A DNA stretch of 64,000 nt, from positions 124,001 to 188,000 of the forward strand of contig JADKBN010000031.1 in NCBI GenBank assembly GCA_016715065.1, read 5' to 3'. This DNA comes from Fibrobacterota bacterium. Lineage in GTDB: Bacteria > Fibrobacterota > Fibrobacteria > UBA5070. A program made the position numbers and the translations under genes. Below, in pieces: positions 34,982 to 43,529 of this stretch. The first letter of the stretch is position 1; every line of letters starts with the position of its first letter. Under the pieces are notes generated by a model. That model saw nothing but the letters and a program-made list of their open reading frames with translations. It was not told the origin of the DNA and ran no database searches.

Positions 34982-36088
34982 TTACTTGCCCGCGGGCAGA
35001 ACCGCGTAGCCCCAGATGGTGGTGAGCAGGATCACGAAAACCACGAAGATCCCGAACCAAGTGACCCGACGTCCCCAGACTCCCGATCGCTTCTCGGGAT
35101 CGAAGAACGGAACGATGGCCCAAAGCAGCACGCCGACGTTGAACACGGCGATTCCCAAAAATTCCCCCAATGCCCCGGGGAACCAATTCCCGAACCACTT
35201 GAGGATCTGGAAGGAGCTCATGAAGTACCACTCGGGGTGGATGTCCATGGGCGCGGGCATCAAGGAATCCGCCGCCGGACCCAACTGCCAGGGATAGACC
35301 GCGGCCAGGAAGCCCAGCACGTTGAGGGCGATCAGCCAGACGGCCATGTCCTTCATGGCGAAGTTCGGGAAGAACGGAATGCTCTTACGGGCCTTCTCCG
35401 GCTTGGCTTGTTCGGATTCCGGAATGGACATGCCATGCTTTTGCACCAGGGCCAGGTGGATTCCCAGCAGGGGCACGAACATGGCGGGCAGCACCACCAC
35501 GTGCAACGCGAAGAAACGCGAAACGGTGTAGGCGCCCACTTCGGGGCCGCCCCGGGCCAAATCGGCGATCCAGGGGCCCACGACAGGAATCGTCGCCGGA
35601 ATGGCCAGGCCCACCTTGGTGGCGAAGTACGCCAGCTCGTCCATGGGAAGCAGGTATCCAGAGAACCCGAAGAGCATGCTCAGCGAAAGAAGCCCGATTC
35701 CGGTGAACCAGAGGAATTCGCGGGGCCGGCGGTAGGCCTTCATGAAGAAGGCGCTGAACATGTGGACGAACGCCGCCGCCACCATCAGGTTGGCCGACCA
35801 CGAATGGATCGATCTCACCAACCATCCGAACTTGATGTCGTAGGTGATGAGCCGCACGGATTCGTAGGCGCCGTCGCCAGGGCGGTAGTACACCAACAGG
35901 AGGACACCCGTCACGCACATCACCAGGAAGAAGAACAGCGTGATCCCGCCCCAGTAGTACCAGAAGGAATGCTTGTGCTCCGGGACGCGCTTCTTTCCCG
36001 CCAGCTCGACGATCTCGGAAATGCCGAGACGTTCGTCCAACCAACGGTAGACGCGCGACTCAGGCGCGACGGACGACGATTTTGCCAT
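34982..36088 (-). CDS. petB: Cytochrome b subunit of bc-type complex
   Basis: 368 residues, about eight membrane helices, cytochrome b and subunit IV regions in one chain. Two His pairs bind the b hemes: RSIHSWSANLMV...FVHMF and FFALHVVVLPAM...GIHLALV. The Qo-site PEWY is present in IHPEWYFMSSFQILKWFG. ATG 36088 is chosen because the gene overlaps the Rieske stop by 29 bases and starts with a normal cytoplasmic helix; upstream open frame is antisense-like. Oxidises menaquinol or ubiquinol with the Rieske protein. Confidence 0.9.
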   Translation of the reverse strand: MAKSSSVAPESRVYRWLDERLGISEIVELAGKKRVPEHKHSFWYYWGGITLFFFLVMCVTGVLLLVYYRPGDGAYESVRLITYDIKFGWLVRSIHSWSANLMVAAAFVHMFSAFFMKAYRRPREFLWFTGIGLLSLSMLFGFSGYLLPMDELAYFATKVGLAIPATIPVVGPWIADLARGGPEVGAYTVSRFFALHVVVLPAMFVPLLGIHLALVQKHGMSIPESEQAKPEKARKSIPFFPNFAMKDMAVWLIALNVLGFLAAVYPWQLGPAADSLMPAPMDIHPEWYFMSSFQILKWFGNWFPGALGEFLGIAVFNVGVLLWAIVPFFDPEKRSGVWGRRVTWFGIFVVFVILLTTIWGYAVLPAGK

Positions 36089-36536
36089 CGGTAACCTGGA
36101 CCTTGAAAGCGGTGAGAGGCTTGGGAGGGGGGCCGGAGACGTTTGCGCCCGTGAGGGCGTCGTAGACGCCGCCATGGCAGGCGCAGAAGATGCGTTTCTG
36201 GTCGGGTTCGTAGGAAGCGGTGCAACCCAGGTGGGTGCAGACCGCCGAAAGCGCGGAGTAGCTACCGTCCTCATGGTGGATCAGCATGGCGGGCTTGGCC
36301 CCGAACTTGAACATCAGCGCGGCGTTCTTGGGGAGGGCGGCACCGCCCTCCACCACCATTTCCGTGACCACGGTTTCCGCCGCGGCCTTCTCGATGGGGC
36401 TGGCCAAGTACTTGTAGACCGGATACCCCACCAGGCCCGCATAGACGGCTCCCAGCGCACCAGCGGCGGCGAATTTCAAAACGTCGCGCCGTTCCGGATC
36501 GTCCGGAGCGGCTTGACGGTTCGTGTCATCAGACAT
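36060..36536 (-). CDS. petC: Rieske iron-sulfur protein
   Basis: 158 residues. RRDVLKFAAAGALGAVYAGL is a twin-Arg-like N-terminal anchor. CTHLGC (100-105) and CACHGG (118-123) bind the [2Fe-2S] cluster through Cys100, His102, Cys118 or its neighbour, and His121. Transfers an electron from quinol at the cytochrome b Qo site. Overlaps both neighbours (8 bases with the CydA-like gene, 29 with cytochrome b), so the complex is made as a unit. Confidence 0.92.
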   Translation of the reverse strand: MSDDTNRQAAPDDPERRDVLKFAAAGALGAVYAGLVGYPVYKYLASPIEKAAAETVVTEMVVEGGAALPKNAALMFKFGAKPAMLIHHEDGSYSALSAVCTHLGCTASYEPDQKRIFCACHGGVYDALTGANVSGPPPKPLTAFKVQVTDGKIVVRRA

Positions 36537-37653
36537 GGACGACCTCCGCGGGCTTGGCCCGGGCCACGACCGCGCCGATCCAGCCCATGATCGCCAGCCC
36601 GAGGACCAGCGTGATCAGGAACAGGACGACGACGGTCCAGTTGGTGTTGACAGTGCTCTTCCAGACGTCGAATCCGTGCAGGGACAAGGTCGCGTCGCGG
36701 ACCTGGTCGCGCAAGAGCACGAAGGAGGCCAGGGATCCCAACACAGGCAAGGTGGCCAGGATGGGTACGAGCGCGGATTGGCTCGCTCTGGTTTTCAATA
36801 GCAACAAGCCCATCAGGGCTGCCAGGATGCTCGAGGCGATCCAGGCCTTGGCAAAACCCAGGGCCAGCGGCGAGGCGTCCAAAATCTGTCGAACCGCCTC
36901 CGGCTGCGAATTCCAGGCCCAGACTCCCGCCAAGGCGAGAAACGGTGCCAGCACGATCGCGGCGATTCCTGTCCAGGTGCGCAAGAAAACCTTTGTTTCC
37001 GGTGCCATCGACTTGGCGGTGGACCAAAGGGAGCTGGCCAAGGCTCCCATCAACAAGGATCCCAGCAGAAACACGGTCCAGCGCGGCCAGGCGGTGGGGT
37101 CGGAGGGAAAGGTGGTCCCATGCGGATTGGCGGCGTAGGTGGCCGCCCAGGTTTCCGGACGCAGCATCAAGGTCATGTTGGCCGAATAGATGCGCCCAAT
37201 CGTGAGGAACAGCCCGAGGGAAACGATTCCCACGTGCCAAAAGGGACGTTTTTCCCGGGCGCGCTTGGTCATGTGGTAGAGCAGGAAATAAGCCCCGATC
37301 AACAGAAAAATCACGCTGATCCAGTAGGCGCCCATCAAGACGCTGCTGGTGTACAGAGTCTGCCCATAAAGCACCTGCGCAAACAACAGCGGAGGAACAC
37401 CCAGGTTGATCACGTAGGTGGTGATCACGGTGAGCTTCCCGATGATGGCATCGGATGCAGCCAATCCATTGGCCGAACCCCGGCGGTGGCCCAGGAAATT
37501 CCAGAGGATCGCCAGGGCCAAACCCGAGACCAACATCGCCAGGAAGGCGAAGTGGAAAGTCAGGGTGAGGTAGGACAGGCCTTTGAACAGCCACACCGGC
37601 GCTGGAAGCGCGATGGGATCAGCAGCCGGTAGAAGGAGTGTCGGATCAGGCAT
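36529..37653 (-). CDS. CydA-like polytopic membrane protein, no CydB partner
   Basis: 374 residues with about nine helices. KGLSYLTLTFHFAFLAMLVSG resembles the first helix of cytochrome bd subunit I with a conserved His, and KLTVITTYVINLGVPPLLFAQVLYG the second. Neither GRQPW nor a quinol loop is seen, so catalysis by the usual bd mechanism is unlikely. First gene of the quinol-complex operon, overlapping the Rieske gene. Possibly a diverged paralogue of the CydA-like/cytochrome c fusion, together forming a dimer as CydA and CydB do. ATG 37653 has AAAGG ten bases upstream. Family call is moderate. Confidence 0.6.
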   Translation of the reverse strand: MPDPTLLLPAADPIALPAPVWLFKGLSYLTLTFHFAFLAMLVSGLALAILWNFLGHRRGSANGLAASDAIIGKLTVITTYVINLGVPPLLFAQVLYGQTLYTSSVLMGAYWISVIFLLIGAYFLLYHMTKRAREKRPFWHVGIVSLGLFLTIGRIYSANMTLMLRPETWAATYAANPHGTTFPSDPTAWPRWTVFLLGSLLMGALASSLWSTAKSMAPETKVFLRTWTGIAAIVLAPFLALAGVWAWNSQPEAVRQILDASPLALGFAKAWIASSILAALMGLLLLKTRASQSALVPILATLPVLGSLASFVLLRDQVRDATLSLHGFDVWKSTVNTNWTVVVLFLITLVLGLAIMGWIGAVVARAKPAEVVHV

Positions 37654-37757
37654 TCGGGCCGGACCTTTCTGCCATTGGCACAGGATTTGGACTTCAATGT
37701 CCCACCATGCACCCACGGCCGCAATGCGGCATTTTGCCGCACCACCCTAGACAAGTA

Positions 37758-37763
37758 TTGACA
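37758..37763 (+). promoter_or_regulatory. Possible -35 box of creBCD
   Basis: TTGACA matches the sigma-70 -35 consensus 42 bases before the creB ATG. No good -10 box lies at 16-18 bases; TTTATT is at 14 and TACATT at 27. Weak candidate. No TTCAC-N6-TTCAC cre tag was found here or before creD. Confidence 0.25.
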
Positions 37764-37804
37764 GATCCCTTGATCCATTTATTGCCGACCTACATTATCG
37801 CGCC

Positions 37805-38491
37805 ATGAGCGTCCAACGAATCCTGCTTGTAGAAGACGAACCGGCCATCGCCGACGCCGTCCAGTGGACGCTCTCCTCCGAAGGTTTCGAAGTGGACTGG
37901 GCCTCCACTTGGGCCGCCGCCCGACCTCTGCTTTCACGTTGCGATCTGGCCATCCTCGATGTGGGGCTTCCGGACAGGAGCGGGTTCGACGCGTGTCGGG
38001 AGCTGCGTCGCGACCACGATTTCCCGGTGATTTTCCTTACCGCCCGCGGAGAGGAGATCGATCGGGTGGTCGGTCTGGAAATCGGCGCCGACGACTACGT
38101 GGTCAAGCCTTTCAGTCCTCGGGAACTCGTGGCCCGGGTGCGGGCCAGACTCCGCAACCGTCGGGCACCAGTGGAATCCCAGACCACGGAATCCGTCGCG
38201 GACTTCGCGATCGACCTCGATCGCGCCACGGTCTCCTTTCGTGGCCGCGCCTTGGTTTTGACCCCCATGGAACTGGGGATCCTGCGCGCCCTGTTGGAAA
38301 AGCCAGGTCGGGTCCTTTCCCGCGAACGGTTGCTGGACATCGCCTGTCCGGATGGCTCGCCCTCCCTGGAACGGACCGTTGACACCCACGTGCGTTCACT
38401 GCGCCGCAAACTCTCCGATGCCGGGGCGGGGGATCCCCTCGAGACCCGCCGCGGACTCGGCTACGCCATTCGCGTCGAGCCCGGTTCGTGA
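37805..38491 (+). CDS. creB: Response regulator CreB
   Basis: 228 residues. Receiver domain with DE (11-12), phosphorylated Asp52 (AILDVGLPDRSG) and Lys in VVKPFSP; OmpR-type winged helix with RTVDTHVRSLRRKL and RRGLGYAIRV. Identity as CreB rests on the companions creC and creD. In enterobacteria CreBC responds to carbon state and cell-wall stress. Its stop overlaps the creC GTG. Confidence 0.88.
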   Translation: MSVQRILLVEDEPAIADAVQWTLSSEGFEVDWASTWAAARPLLSRCDLAILDVGLPDRSGFDACRELRRDHDFPVIFLTARGEEIDRVVGLEIGADDYVVKPFSPRELVARVRARLRNRRAPVESQTTESVADFAIDLDRATVSFRGRALVLTPMELGILRALLEKPGRVLSRERLLDIACPDGSPSLERTVDTHVRSLRRKLSDAGAGDPLETRRGLGYAIRVEPGS

Positions 38492-39942
38492 ACCTCCGAC
38501 TGCGGCTTCGCACCCGGCTTCTGCTGGCCATCTTCCTGGTGGTTTCGGTGAGCCTGTATTTTTTGATGGACTGGTTTTTACGCGATCTGCGTGTGCGCTA
38601 TCTGGAATCTGTGGAAGAGAACCTCGTGGAAACGGCCAATCTCCTGGCCTCCCAGCTGGAAAACCATTCGCCCGCGCTGGATTCGCTGGCCATGCCACAG
38701 GACCTGGCTCGATCCATCCGGGCTCTGCGCAAACGCGATGTGGACGCGCAGATCTACCAGATGCGCAAAACCAGAATCGACCTTCGGGTTTACCTGGTGG
38801 ACAGCACCGGAATCGTGTTGTGGGACTCGGATCTGCCAGGAGATTCCGGCGCGGACTACTCGCGCTGGCGCGACGTCCGCTTGACACTTTCCGGCAGCTA
38901 CGGAGCGCGAGCCACCCGCGTCGACCCGACCGACCCCGGGACTTCTTCCATGTACGTGGCGGCGCCGGTGATGCGAAACGGAAAGGTCGCGGGCGCCCTC
39001 ACGGTGGTGAAGCCGTCCAGTTCCGTCGAGGAATTCATCCACAACGCGCGCCCCAAATTCCTGGCGGCAGGGCTCCTGGCCGGCATCGCGACCTTGGCGG
39101 CCGGATGGCTGCTTTCCCTGTGGCTGCTCGTGCCCATCCAACGACTTTCCGTGCACACCCAGAAAGTACGTGACGGCGAGGATCCGCCGCTCCCGGATCT
39201 GGGATCCAGCGAGATCCGCGAGTTGGGAACCGCCTTCGAGGAAATGCGACGCGCCTTGGAAGGTCGCAAGTACGTGGAGCGCTACGTGCACGACCTCACC
39301 CACGAACTCAAGAGCCCGCTCACTGCCGTGCGCGCGGCGGCAGAAATCCTTGCCGAGAACCCTCCGGAACCTGCTCGATCGCGTTTTCTGCAAAACCTCC
39401 TCTCCGAAACCGATCGGCAGCGCAAGCTGGTGGATCGGTTGCTGGAATTGGCCTCCCTGGAGGCCCGGGCGGTGCAAGAACGGATGGAGACGTTTTCCGT
39501 CAACAGCCTTCTGGAGGAAGCCAGCTCGGCCCATGCGAGCGAAGCGGCGCGGCGCGGCGTGGTGCTTGTCTCGCGCTGCCCACCGGACCTCTCGATCCAA
39601 GGCGACAAGCTCCTGCTGCAACAGGCCGTGGGAAATTTTCTCGGCAACGCCATCGATTTCTCGCCGGACAACGGACACGTCGAGATCAGGGCGCAGGCAG
39701 GCGAAACACTGCGCATCGAGGTGACCGACCAGGGGCCGGGGATTCCCCCATGGGCGTTGGAGAAGATCTGGGACCGGTTCTTTTCCACGCCACGCCCTGA
39801 AAACGGACGCAAATCCACCGGCTTGGGACTGCCGTTCGTGCGCGAAGTCGCCCGGTTGCACGGCGCCACGGCGAGCCTGGCAAACCGACCGGAAGGCGGC
39901 TCCATGGCATGCTTGGAGCTTCCTTCGCGAATTCTTCGCTGA
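38488..39942 (+). CDS. creC: Sensor histidine kinase CreC
   Basis: 484 residues. Membrane helix at 8-30, periplasmic sensor to about 190 (RVYLVDSTGIVLWDSD is the CreC pattern), second helix at 192-216, HAMP, then the phospho-acceptor His272 in VHDLTHELKSPLTA. ATPase motifs: GNAIDFSPDN (N box), DQGPGIP (G1), TGLGLPFVREVARLHG (G2). GTG start overlaps the creB TGA. Phosphorylates CreB. Confidence 0.92.
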   Translation: MNLRLRLRTRLLLAIFLVVSVSLYFLMDWFLRDLRVRYLESVEENLVETANLLASQLENHSPALDSLAMPQDLARSIRALRKRDVDAQIYQMRKTRIDLRVYLVDSTGIVLWDSDLPGDSGADYSRWRDVRLTLSGSYGARATRVDPTDPGTSSMYVAAPVMRNGKVAGALTVVKPSSSVEEFIHNARPKFLAAGLLAGIATLAAGWLLSLWLLVPIQRLSVHTQKVRDGEDPPLPDLGSSEIRELGTAFEEMRRALEGRKYVERYVHDLTHELKSPLTAVRAAAEILAENPPEPARSRFLQNLLSETDRQRKLVDRLLELASLEARAVQERMETFSVNSLLEEASSAHASEAARRGVVLVSRCPPDLSIQGDKLLLQQAVGNFLGNAIDFSPDNGHVEIRAQAGETLRIEVTDQGPGIPPWALEKIWDRFFSTPRPENGRKSTGLGLPFVREVARLHGATASLANRPEGGSMACLELPSRILR

Positions 39943-40048
39943 ATCTCCTCGGAACCTTCGCGGAATCCTCAAAGCGGTTCGGGATCTTTGGTGAGTCGGG
40001 GCAACGGCCATGTGGCCGCCCCCCCAATCTCCACCGAAGGAAAACACC

Positions 40049-41452
40049 ATGGTCGATCTGTTCCAACGTCTCGGAGGCTTCCTGCGCCTCGGATTCCTCG
40101 CCGTCTTGCTGCTGCTGCTGCTGATTCCGGTCCAAATGGTCCGCAGTCTCGTGTCGGAACGCCAATCGCGCGCCGAATCGGCCAACCGGGAAGTGGCCTC
40201 GAAGTGGGGAGAGGAACAATTCGTGGGAGCCTTCCGCTTGGACATCCCGATGGAACGCCAAATCACGGACTCCAAAGGCAACGTCACCGTGGAGCGTCGG
40301 ATCGTCCACGCCTGGCCGGATTCGCTCGGGGTCGATGCGGATCTGGCTCCTTCCTGGAAGTACCGCGGCATGCACCGGATCCCGGTATGGAAAGCGGACC
40401 AGAAGTTCAGCGGCCACTGGACCGTACCAGATTTTGACAAGCTCGGTCTGGGAGGTTTCTCGCCCCAATGGAGCAAGGCCCGCGTGCAGGCCTCGCTCGG
40501 ACTGCCGCGGAACCTGGAAGGTTTTTCCATGACCCTGGCCGGCCTCCCAGCCACGCTGACCGCCCAATCCGATCCAATCCAGCAAAACCTGGTGCCCACC
40601 CAACCGAGCACGTCCCCTTCGCAGGAGTGGCAACCCAGTTCTGCAGGCAAGTCCCTGCCCCTGCAAGCCGTTCTCCCACCTCAAGCCGCCCAGACGACCG
40701 GTGCACGCATCGATTTCGCGGTCCAGTCCAGTGTACGTGGGAACGATGCCTACAACGTATTCCCCCTGGCCAGGGCAACGACCATCCAGGTCCGCTCCGG
40801 CTGGAAGGATCCTCGGTTCTGGGGTGCGTTCCTGCCTTCCGAATCCCGCCTGGGAACCGATGGATTCAGCTCGCGCTGGGACGTTTCCAGCATCAATCTC
40901 AGCGCCCCGATGGCCTTCGCCTCCGCAGGCGAACGCAGCCAGAATCTGGAAGTGCCCTTCGCGGCCGTGCACATCCGCCAGCAGGTGGACGCCTACGATT
41001 CCACCGACCGCGCGGTGAAGTACGCGATCTTGTTCATCGGACTGATGTTCGCGGCGTTCTTTCTGCTGGAAACCAGCCTCGCATCCCCGATGCATCCCAT
41101 CCAGTACGCCTTGGTGGGGTTGGAATGCGTGATGTTCTACCTGCTCACGCTTTCGTTTTCCGAACATTTCGGGTTCGACTTGGCCTATCTGGCGGCATCG
41201 ATCCTGACCACCGGCGCGGTTGTCGCCTACATGAGATCGGTCCTGGATTCGTGGCTGCGGTCGCTGGCCCTGGGAGTGGGCATGGCTCTGTTGCACGGAT
41301 TCGTCTGGACCCTGCTGAAGGCCGAAGACCTGAGCTTGGTCCTGGGCAGTTCGGGGCTCTTCGCGATCCTGGCCGTGCTGTTGTGGTTCACCCGGCGTCT
41401 GCGCTGGACCAGCCCGGTTCCCAAACCCCAGATGGAAGACGGAATCGGATAA
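40049..41452 (+). CDS. creD: Inner-membrane protein CreD
   Basis: 467 residues, one N-terminal helix (LGFLAVLLLLLLIPVQMV), a large periplasmic domain from 45 to 325 that includes IPVWKADQKFSGHW, and about five C-terminal helices starting AVKYAILFIGLMFAAFFLLE, the CreD signature. Role not well known; in several bacteria linked to envelope integrity and beta-lactam response under CreBC. AAGGA lies 8 bases before ATG 40049. Located 106 bases after creC. Confidence 0.92.
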   Translation: MVDLFQRLGGFLRLGFLAVLLLLLLIPVQMVRSLVSERQSRAESANREVASKWGEEQFVGAFRLDIPMERQITDSKGNVTVERRIVHAWPDSLGVDADLAPSWKYRGMHRIPVWKADQKFSGHWTVPDFDKLGLGGFSPQWSKARVQASLGLPRNLEGFSMTLAGLPATLTAQSDPIQQNLVPTQPSTSPSQEWQPSSAGKSLPLQAVLPPQAAQTTGARIDFAVQSSVRGNDAYNVFPLARATTIQVRSGWKDPRFWGAFLPSESRLGTDGFSSRWDVSSINLSAPMAFASAGERSQNLEVPFAAVHIRQQVDAYDSTDRAVKYAILFIGLMFAAFFLLETSLASPMHPIQYALVGLECVMFYLLTLSFSEHFGFDLAYLAASILTTGAVVAYMRSVLDSWLRSLALGVGMALLHGFVWTLLKAEDLSLVLGSSGLFAILAVLLWFTRRLRWTSPVPKPQMEDGIG

Positions 41453-41481
41453 ATCGTCTGCAACCGATTTTTCCCGCGCCG

Positions 41482-41507
41482 GCCGCCCCTTTCCTCGGGG
41501 GGCGGTC
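41482..41507 (+). terminator. Probable terminator after creD
   Basis: Eight-pair stem GCCGCCCC/GGGGCGGT with a 9-base loop, 29 bases after the creD stop and followed by CATTCTCGTTGT, a weak T-rich stretch. Lies between creD and the convergent mlaE. Confidence 0.5.
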
Positions 41508-41530
41508 ATTCTCGTTGTCCGAAGCAACTC

Positions 41531-42355
41531 CTAGAGCAGGACGTAGCCGATCAGGAAGTTCGAGATCAGCACGCACACGGAAGATGCCTGCACCGATTTT
41601 TCGATGGCGCGTCCCACGCCTTCGGCGCCGTTTCTGGCCTTGGTCCCCGAATAACATCCGAAGGTGGTGATGATGAATCCGAACACGAAGGCCTTCACCA
41701 GGGCCACGTAGACTTCCCAATCCGAGTAGAAGATCCGTACGCCCTTCCAAAACAGAGAGGGCTCCATTCCTTTGAAGACCACCGCCACGGCTAGGGCTCC
41801 CATCAGCCCGATCAGGGCGGAAAGCACGCAAAGCACGGGAAGCATCACCAGTCCGGCGATGATTCTTGGAGCCACCAGGAACTGGTGTCGATCCAGCCCC
41901 AGGACGTCCATCGCATCCAACTGCTCGGTCACCGACATCGATCCCAGCTCCGAAGTCATGCCGGCGCCCGTGCGTCCAGCCACCACCAAGGCGGTGAGCA
42001 CAGGCCCCATCTCCAGCATGATGGATTTTCCCACCGCCGTTCCCAAAAAGGTCAACGGCACGAAATCGGAAAAGAGGTAGGCCGCCTGCCAGGCGGTCAC
42101 CGCGCCCGTGAAGACGGAGGTGGTCCCCACCAGCGGAATGGAGCTGATCCCGATAGCGTACATCTGTTCCACCGTGAAATGGTGGTGGCGGTAGAACTTC
42201 CAACCCACCGCGGTGGTGCGTCCCAGGAAATCCAGGTAGTTGAGCACGGACTCGATCCCATCGAGCACCCAATTGCCCACCCAGATGATGAGCCGGTCCA
42301 CCCCAAGGAAGAGCCAGCTCATGGGCTGCATCAGAGCGAATAGGCGCTTGGACAT
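41531..42355 (-). CDS. mlaE: MlaE-type ABC transporter permease
   Basis: 274 residues. FTVEQMYAIGISSIPLVGTTS, FLGTAVGKSIMLEMGPVLTALVVAGR, GAGMTSELGSMSVTEQLDAM and APRIIAGLVMLPVLCV are the MlaE/YrbE signature. It is the inner-membrane core of a phospholipid or lipid carrier between the membranes. The ATPase (MlaF) and MCE protein (MlaD) are not in the window, so the gene is separated from its usual partners. ATG 42355 has GGGAGG very close (2 bases); ATG 42373 is the alternative. Confidence 0.88.
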   Translation of the reverse strand: MSKRLFALMQPMSWLFLGVDRLIIWVGNWVLDGIESVLNYLDFLGRTTAVGWKFYRHHHFTVEQMYAIGISSIPLVGTTSVFTGAVTAWQAAYLFSDFVPLTFLGTAVGKSIMLEMGPVLTALVVAGRTGAGMTSELGSMSVTEQLDAMDVLGLDRHQFLVAPRIIAGLVMLPVLCVLSALIGLMGALAVAVVFKGMEPSLFWKGVRIFYSDWEVYVALVKAFVFGFIITTFGCYSGTKARNGAEGVGRAIEKSVQASSVCVLISNFLIGYVLL

Positions 42356-42397
42356 CGCCTCCCAAGGTAGCATCCGCCGGGAGGGTGGCGCCGCTCC

Positions 42398-43453
42398 TCA
42401 AGTCTCCATTGGGGGATCGAAGGGGTTCGTGTTGTTCTTTTTTGCGCGTAACGGACCCTCCGGAAGCACACGAGCCCTTTCCAAAGCTTTGCGCAACAAG
42501 CTGGAAACCACCACGGTGGCCAATTCTTCCCATGCGTGCCACCGCCACCCCTCCGGCAACGCGCCCCCTCTCCAAATTCCGCCAGCCACGTCCCAAACCA
42601 CTTTGTGATGAGTGATCGAGTGGCGGACCAAGCCGAATCTCTCTTCCGTGGCAAGAAGGGATGGATCCTCTCCCTCCGAGGGCAAAATCCACAAGCCGGC
42701 CAAAAGCTCGGACTCCCTCGCTTTGCGCAGTAGGATTCGCCCTGAATGCGCCACTACCAAGACCTGGCACCGGATCACCACGACCTCTTTGCGTGCCCTG
42801 GGTGGAGGGAAGCCTTCAGGATTCCCCTGGGCGCACGCGCGGCAGGCCTCAGCCAACGGACACTCGCCACACGAGGGGTTGCGTGGTTTGCAGACCAACG
42901 CACCCAGTTCCATCGTTGCCTCGTTGACCTCGCCTGCGTCATGCCCTTGGATCCAATCCTTGGCCAAGGACAACAGTCGCACAGCGCCTTGCCCTGTTCT
43001 GGGGTCAAGCCCCATCGCATGCACACGCGACAGAACTCTTTGGACATTGCCGTCCACCATGGGCACTTGCATCCCCATCGCCAGAGATCCGATCGCCGCA
43101 GCCGTGTAGGGTCCCAGCCCTGGCAGCGCCAAAAGTCCTTCGAAGGTGGTTGGCCACCCGAAGCGCGCGATCGCTTGGCTCGCTTTGTGGAGATTGCGGG
43201 CCCTGCTGTAATAACCCAAGCCCGCCCAAGCGGCGAGCACTTCTTCTTCTCGAGCGTCCGCGAGGTGACGAGGGGTCGGAAAGAGTTCCATCCAAAGCGA
43301 AAATCGAGGAACCACAACTTCCAGACGCGTTTGCTGGCTCATGACTTCGCTGACCAAGGTTTGCCAAGGGTCGCGAAGGAGGCCTCGTTCCGTGCGCCAG
43401 GGCAGCGGGCGGCGGTGGGTGGCAAACCAGGGGATGAGGGAAGAATGTTTCAT
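42398..43453 (-). CDS. mutY: A/G-specific adenine glycosylase
   Basis: 351 residues. Catalytic Glu36 (SEVMSQQTRLEVV) and Asp134 (VDGNVQRVL), helix-hairpin-helix LPGLGPYTAAA, and the [4Fe-4S] Cys188, 195, 198 and 204 in the C-x6-C-x2-C-x5-C spacing of MutY. The C-terminal NUDIX-like domain that recognises 8-oxoG follows from about 225. Removes adenine mispaired with 8-oxoguanine. ATG 43453 is chosen by similarity; GTG 43483 would add ten residues. Confidence 0.93.
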   Translation of the reverse strand: MKHSSLIPWFATHRRPLPWRTERGLLRDPWQTLVSEVMSQQTRLEVVVPRFSLWMELFPTPRHLADAREEEVLAAWAGLGYYSRARNLHKASQAIARFGWPTTFEGLLALPGLGPYTAAAIGSLAMGMQVPMVDGNVQRVLSRVHAMGLDPRTGQGAVRLLSLAKDWIQGHDAGEVNEATMELGALVCKPRNPSCGECPLAEACRACAQGNPEGFPPPRARKEVVVIRCQVLVVAHSGRILLRKARESELLAGLWILPSEGEDPSLLATEERFGLVRHSITHHKVVWDVAGGIWRGGALPEGWRWHAWEELATVVVSSLLRKALERARVLPEGPLRAKKNNTNPFDPPMET

Positions 43454-43529
43454 TCCAGCCAATGTAACGGGATCAACGGACACTTCGTTTTAGCCAAGCA
43501 ACTCCTTTGAGGTTTTTACTCTTACGTCC

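Noticed and set aside
33109..35025. Rightward 638-aa open frame
   Set aside because: Antisense to the CydA-like/cytochrome c gene, which has clear heme motifs.
39686..41527. Leftward 613-aa open frame
   Set aside because: Antisense to creD and the end of creC.
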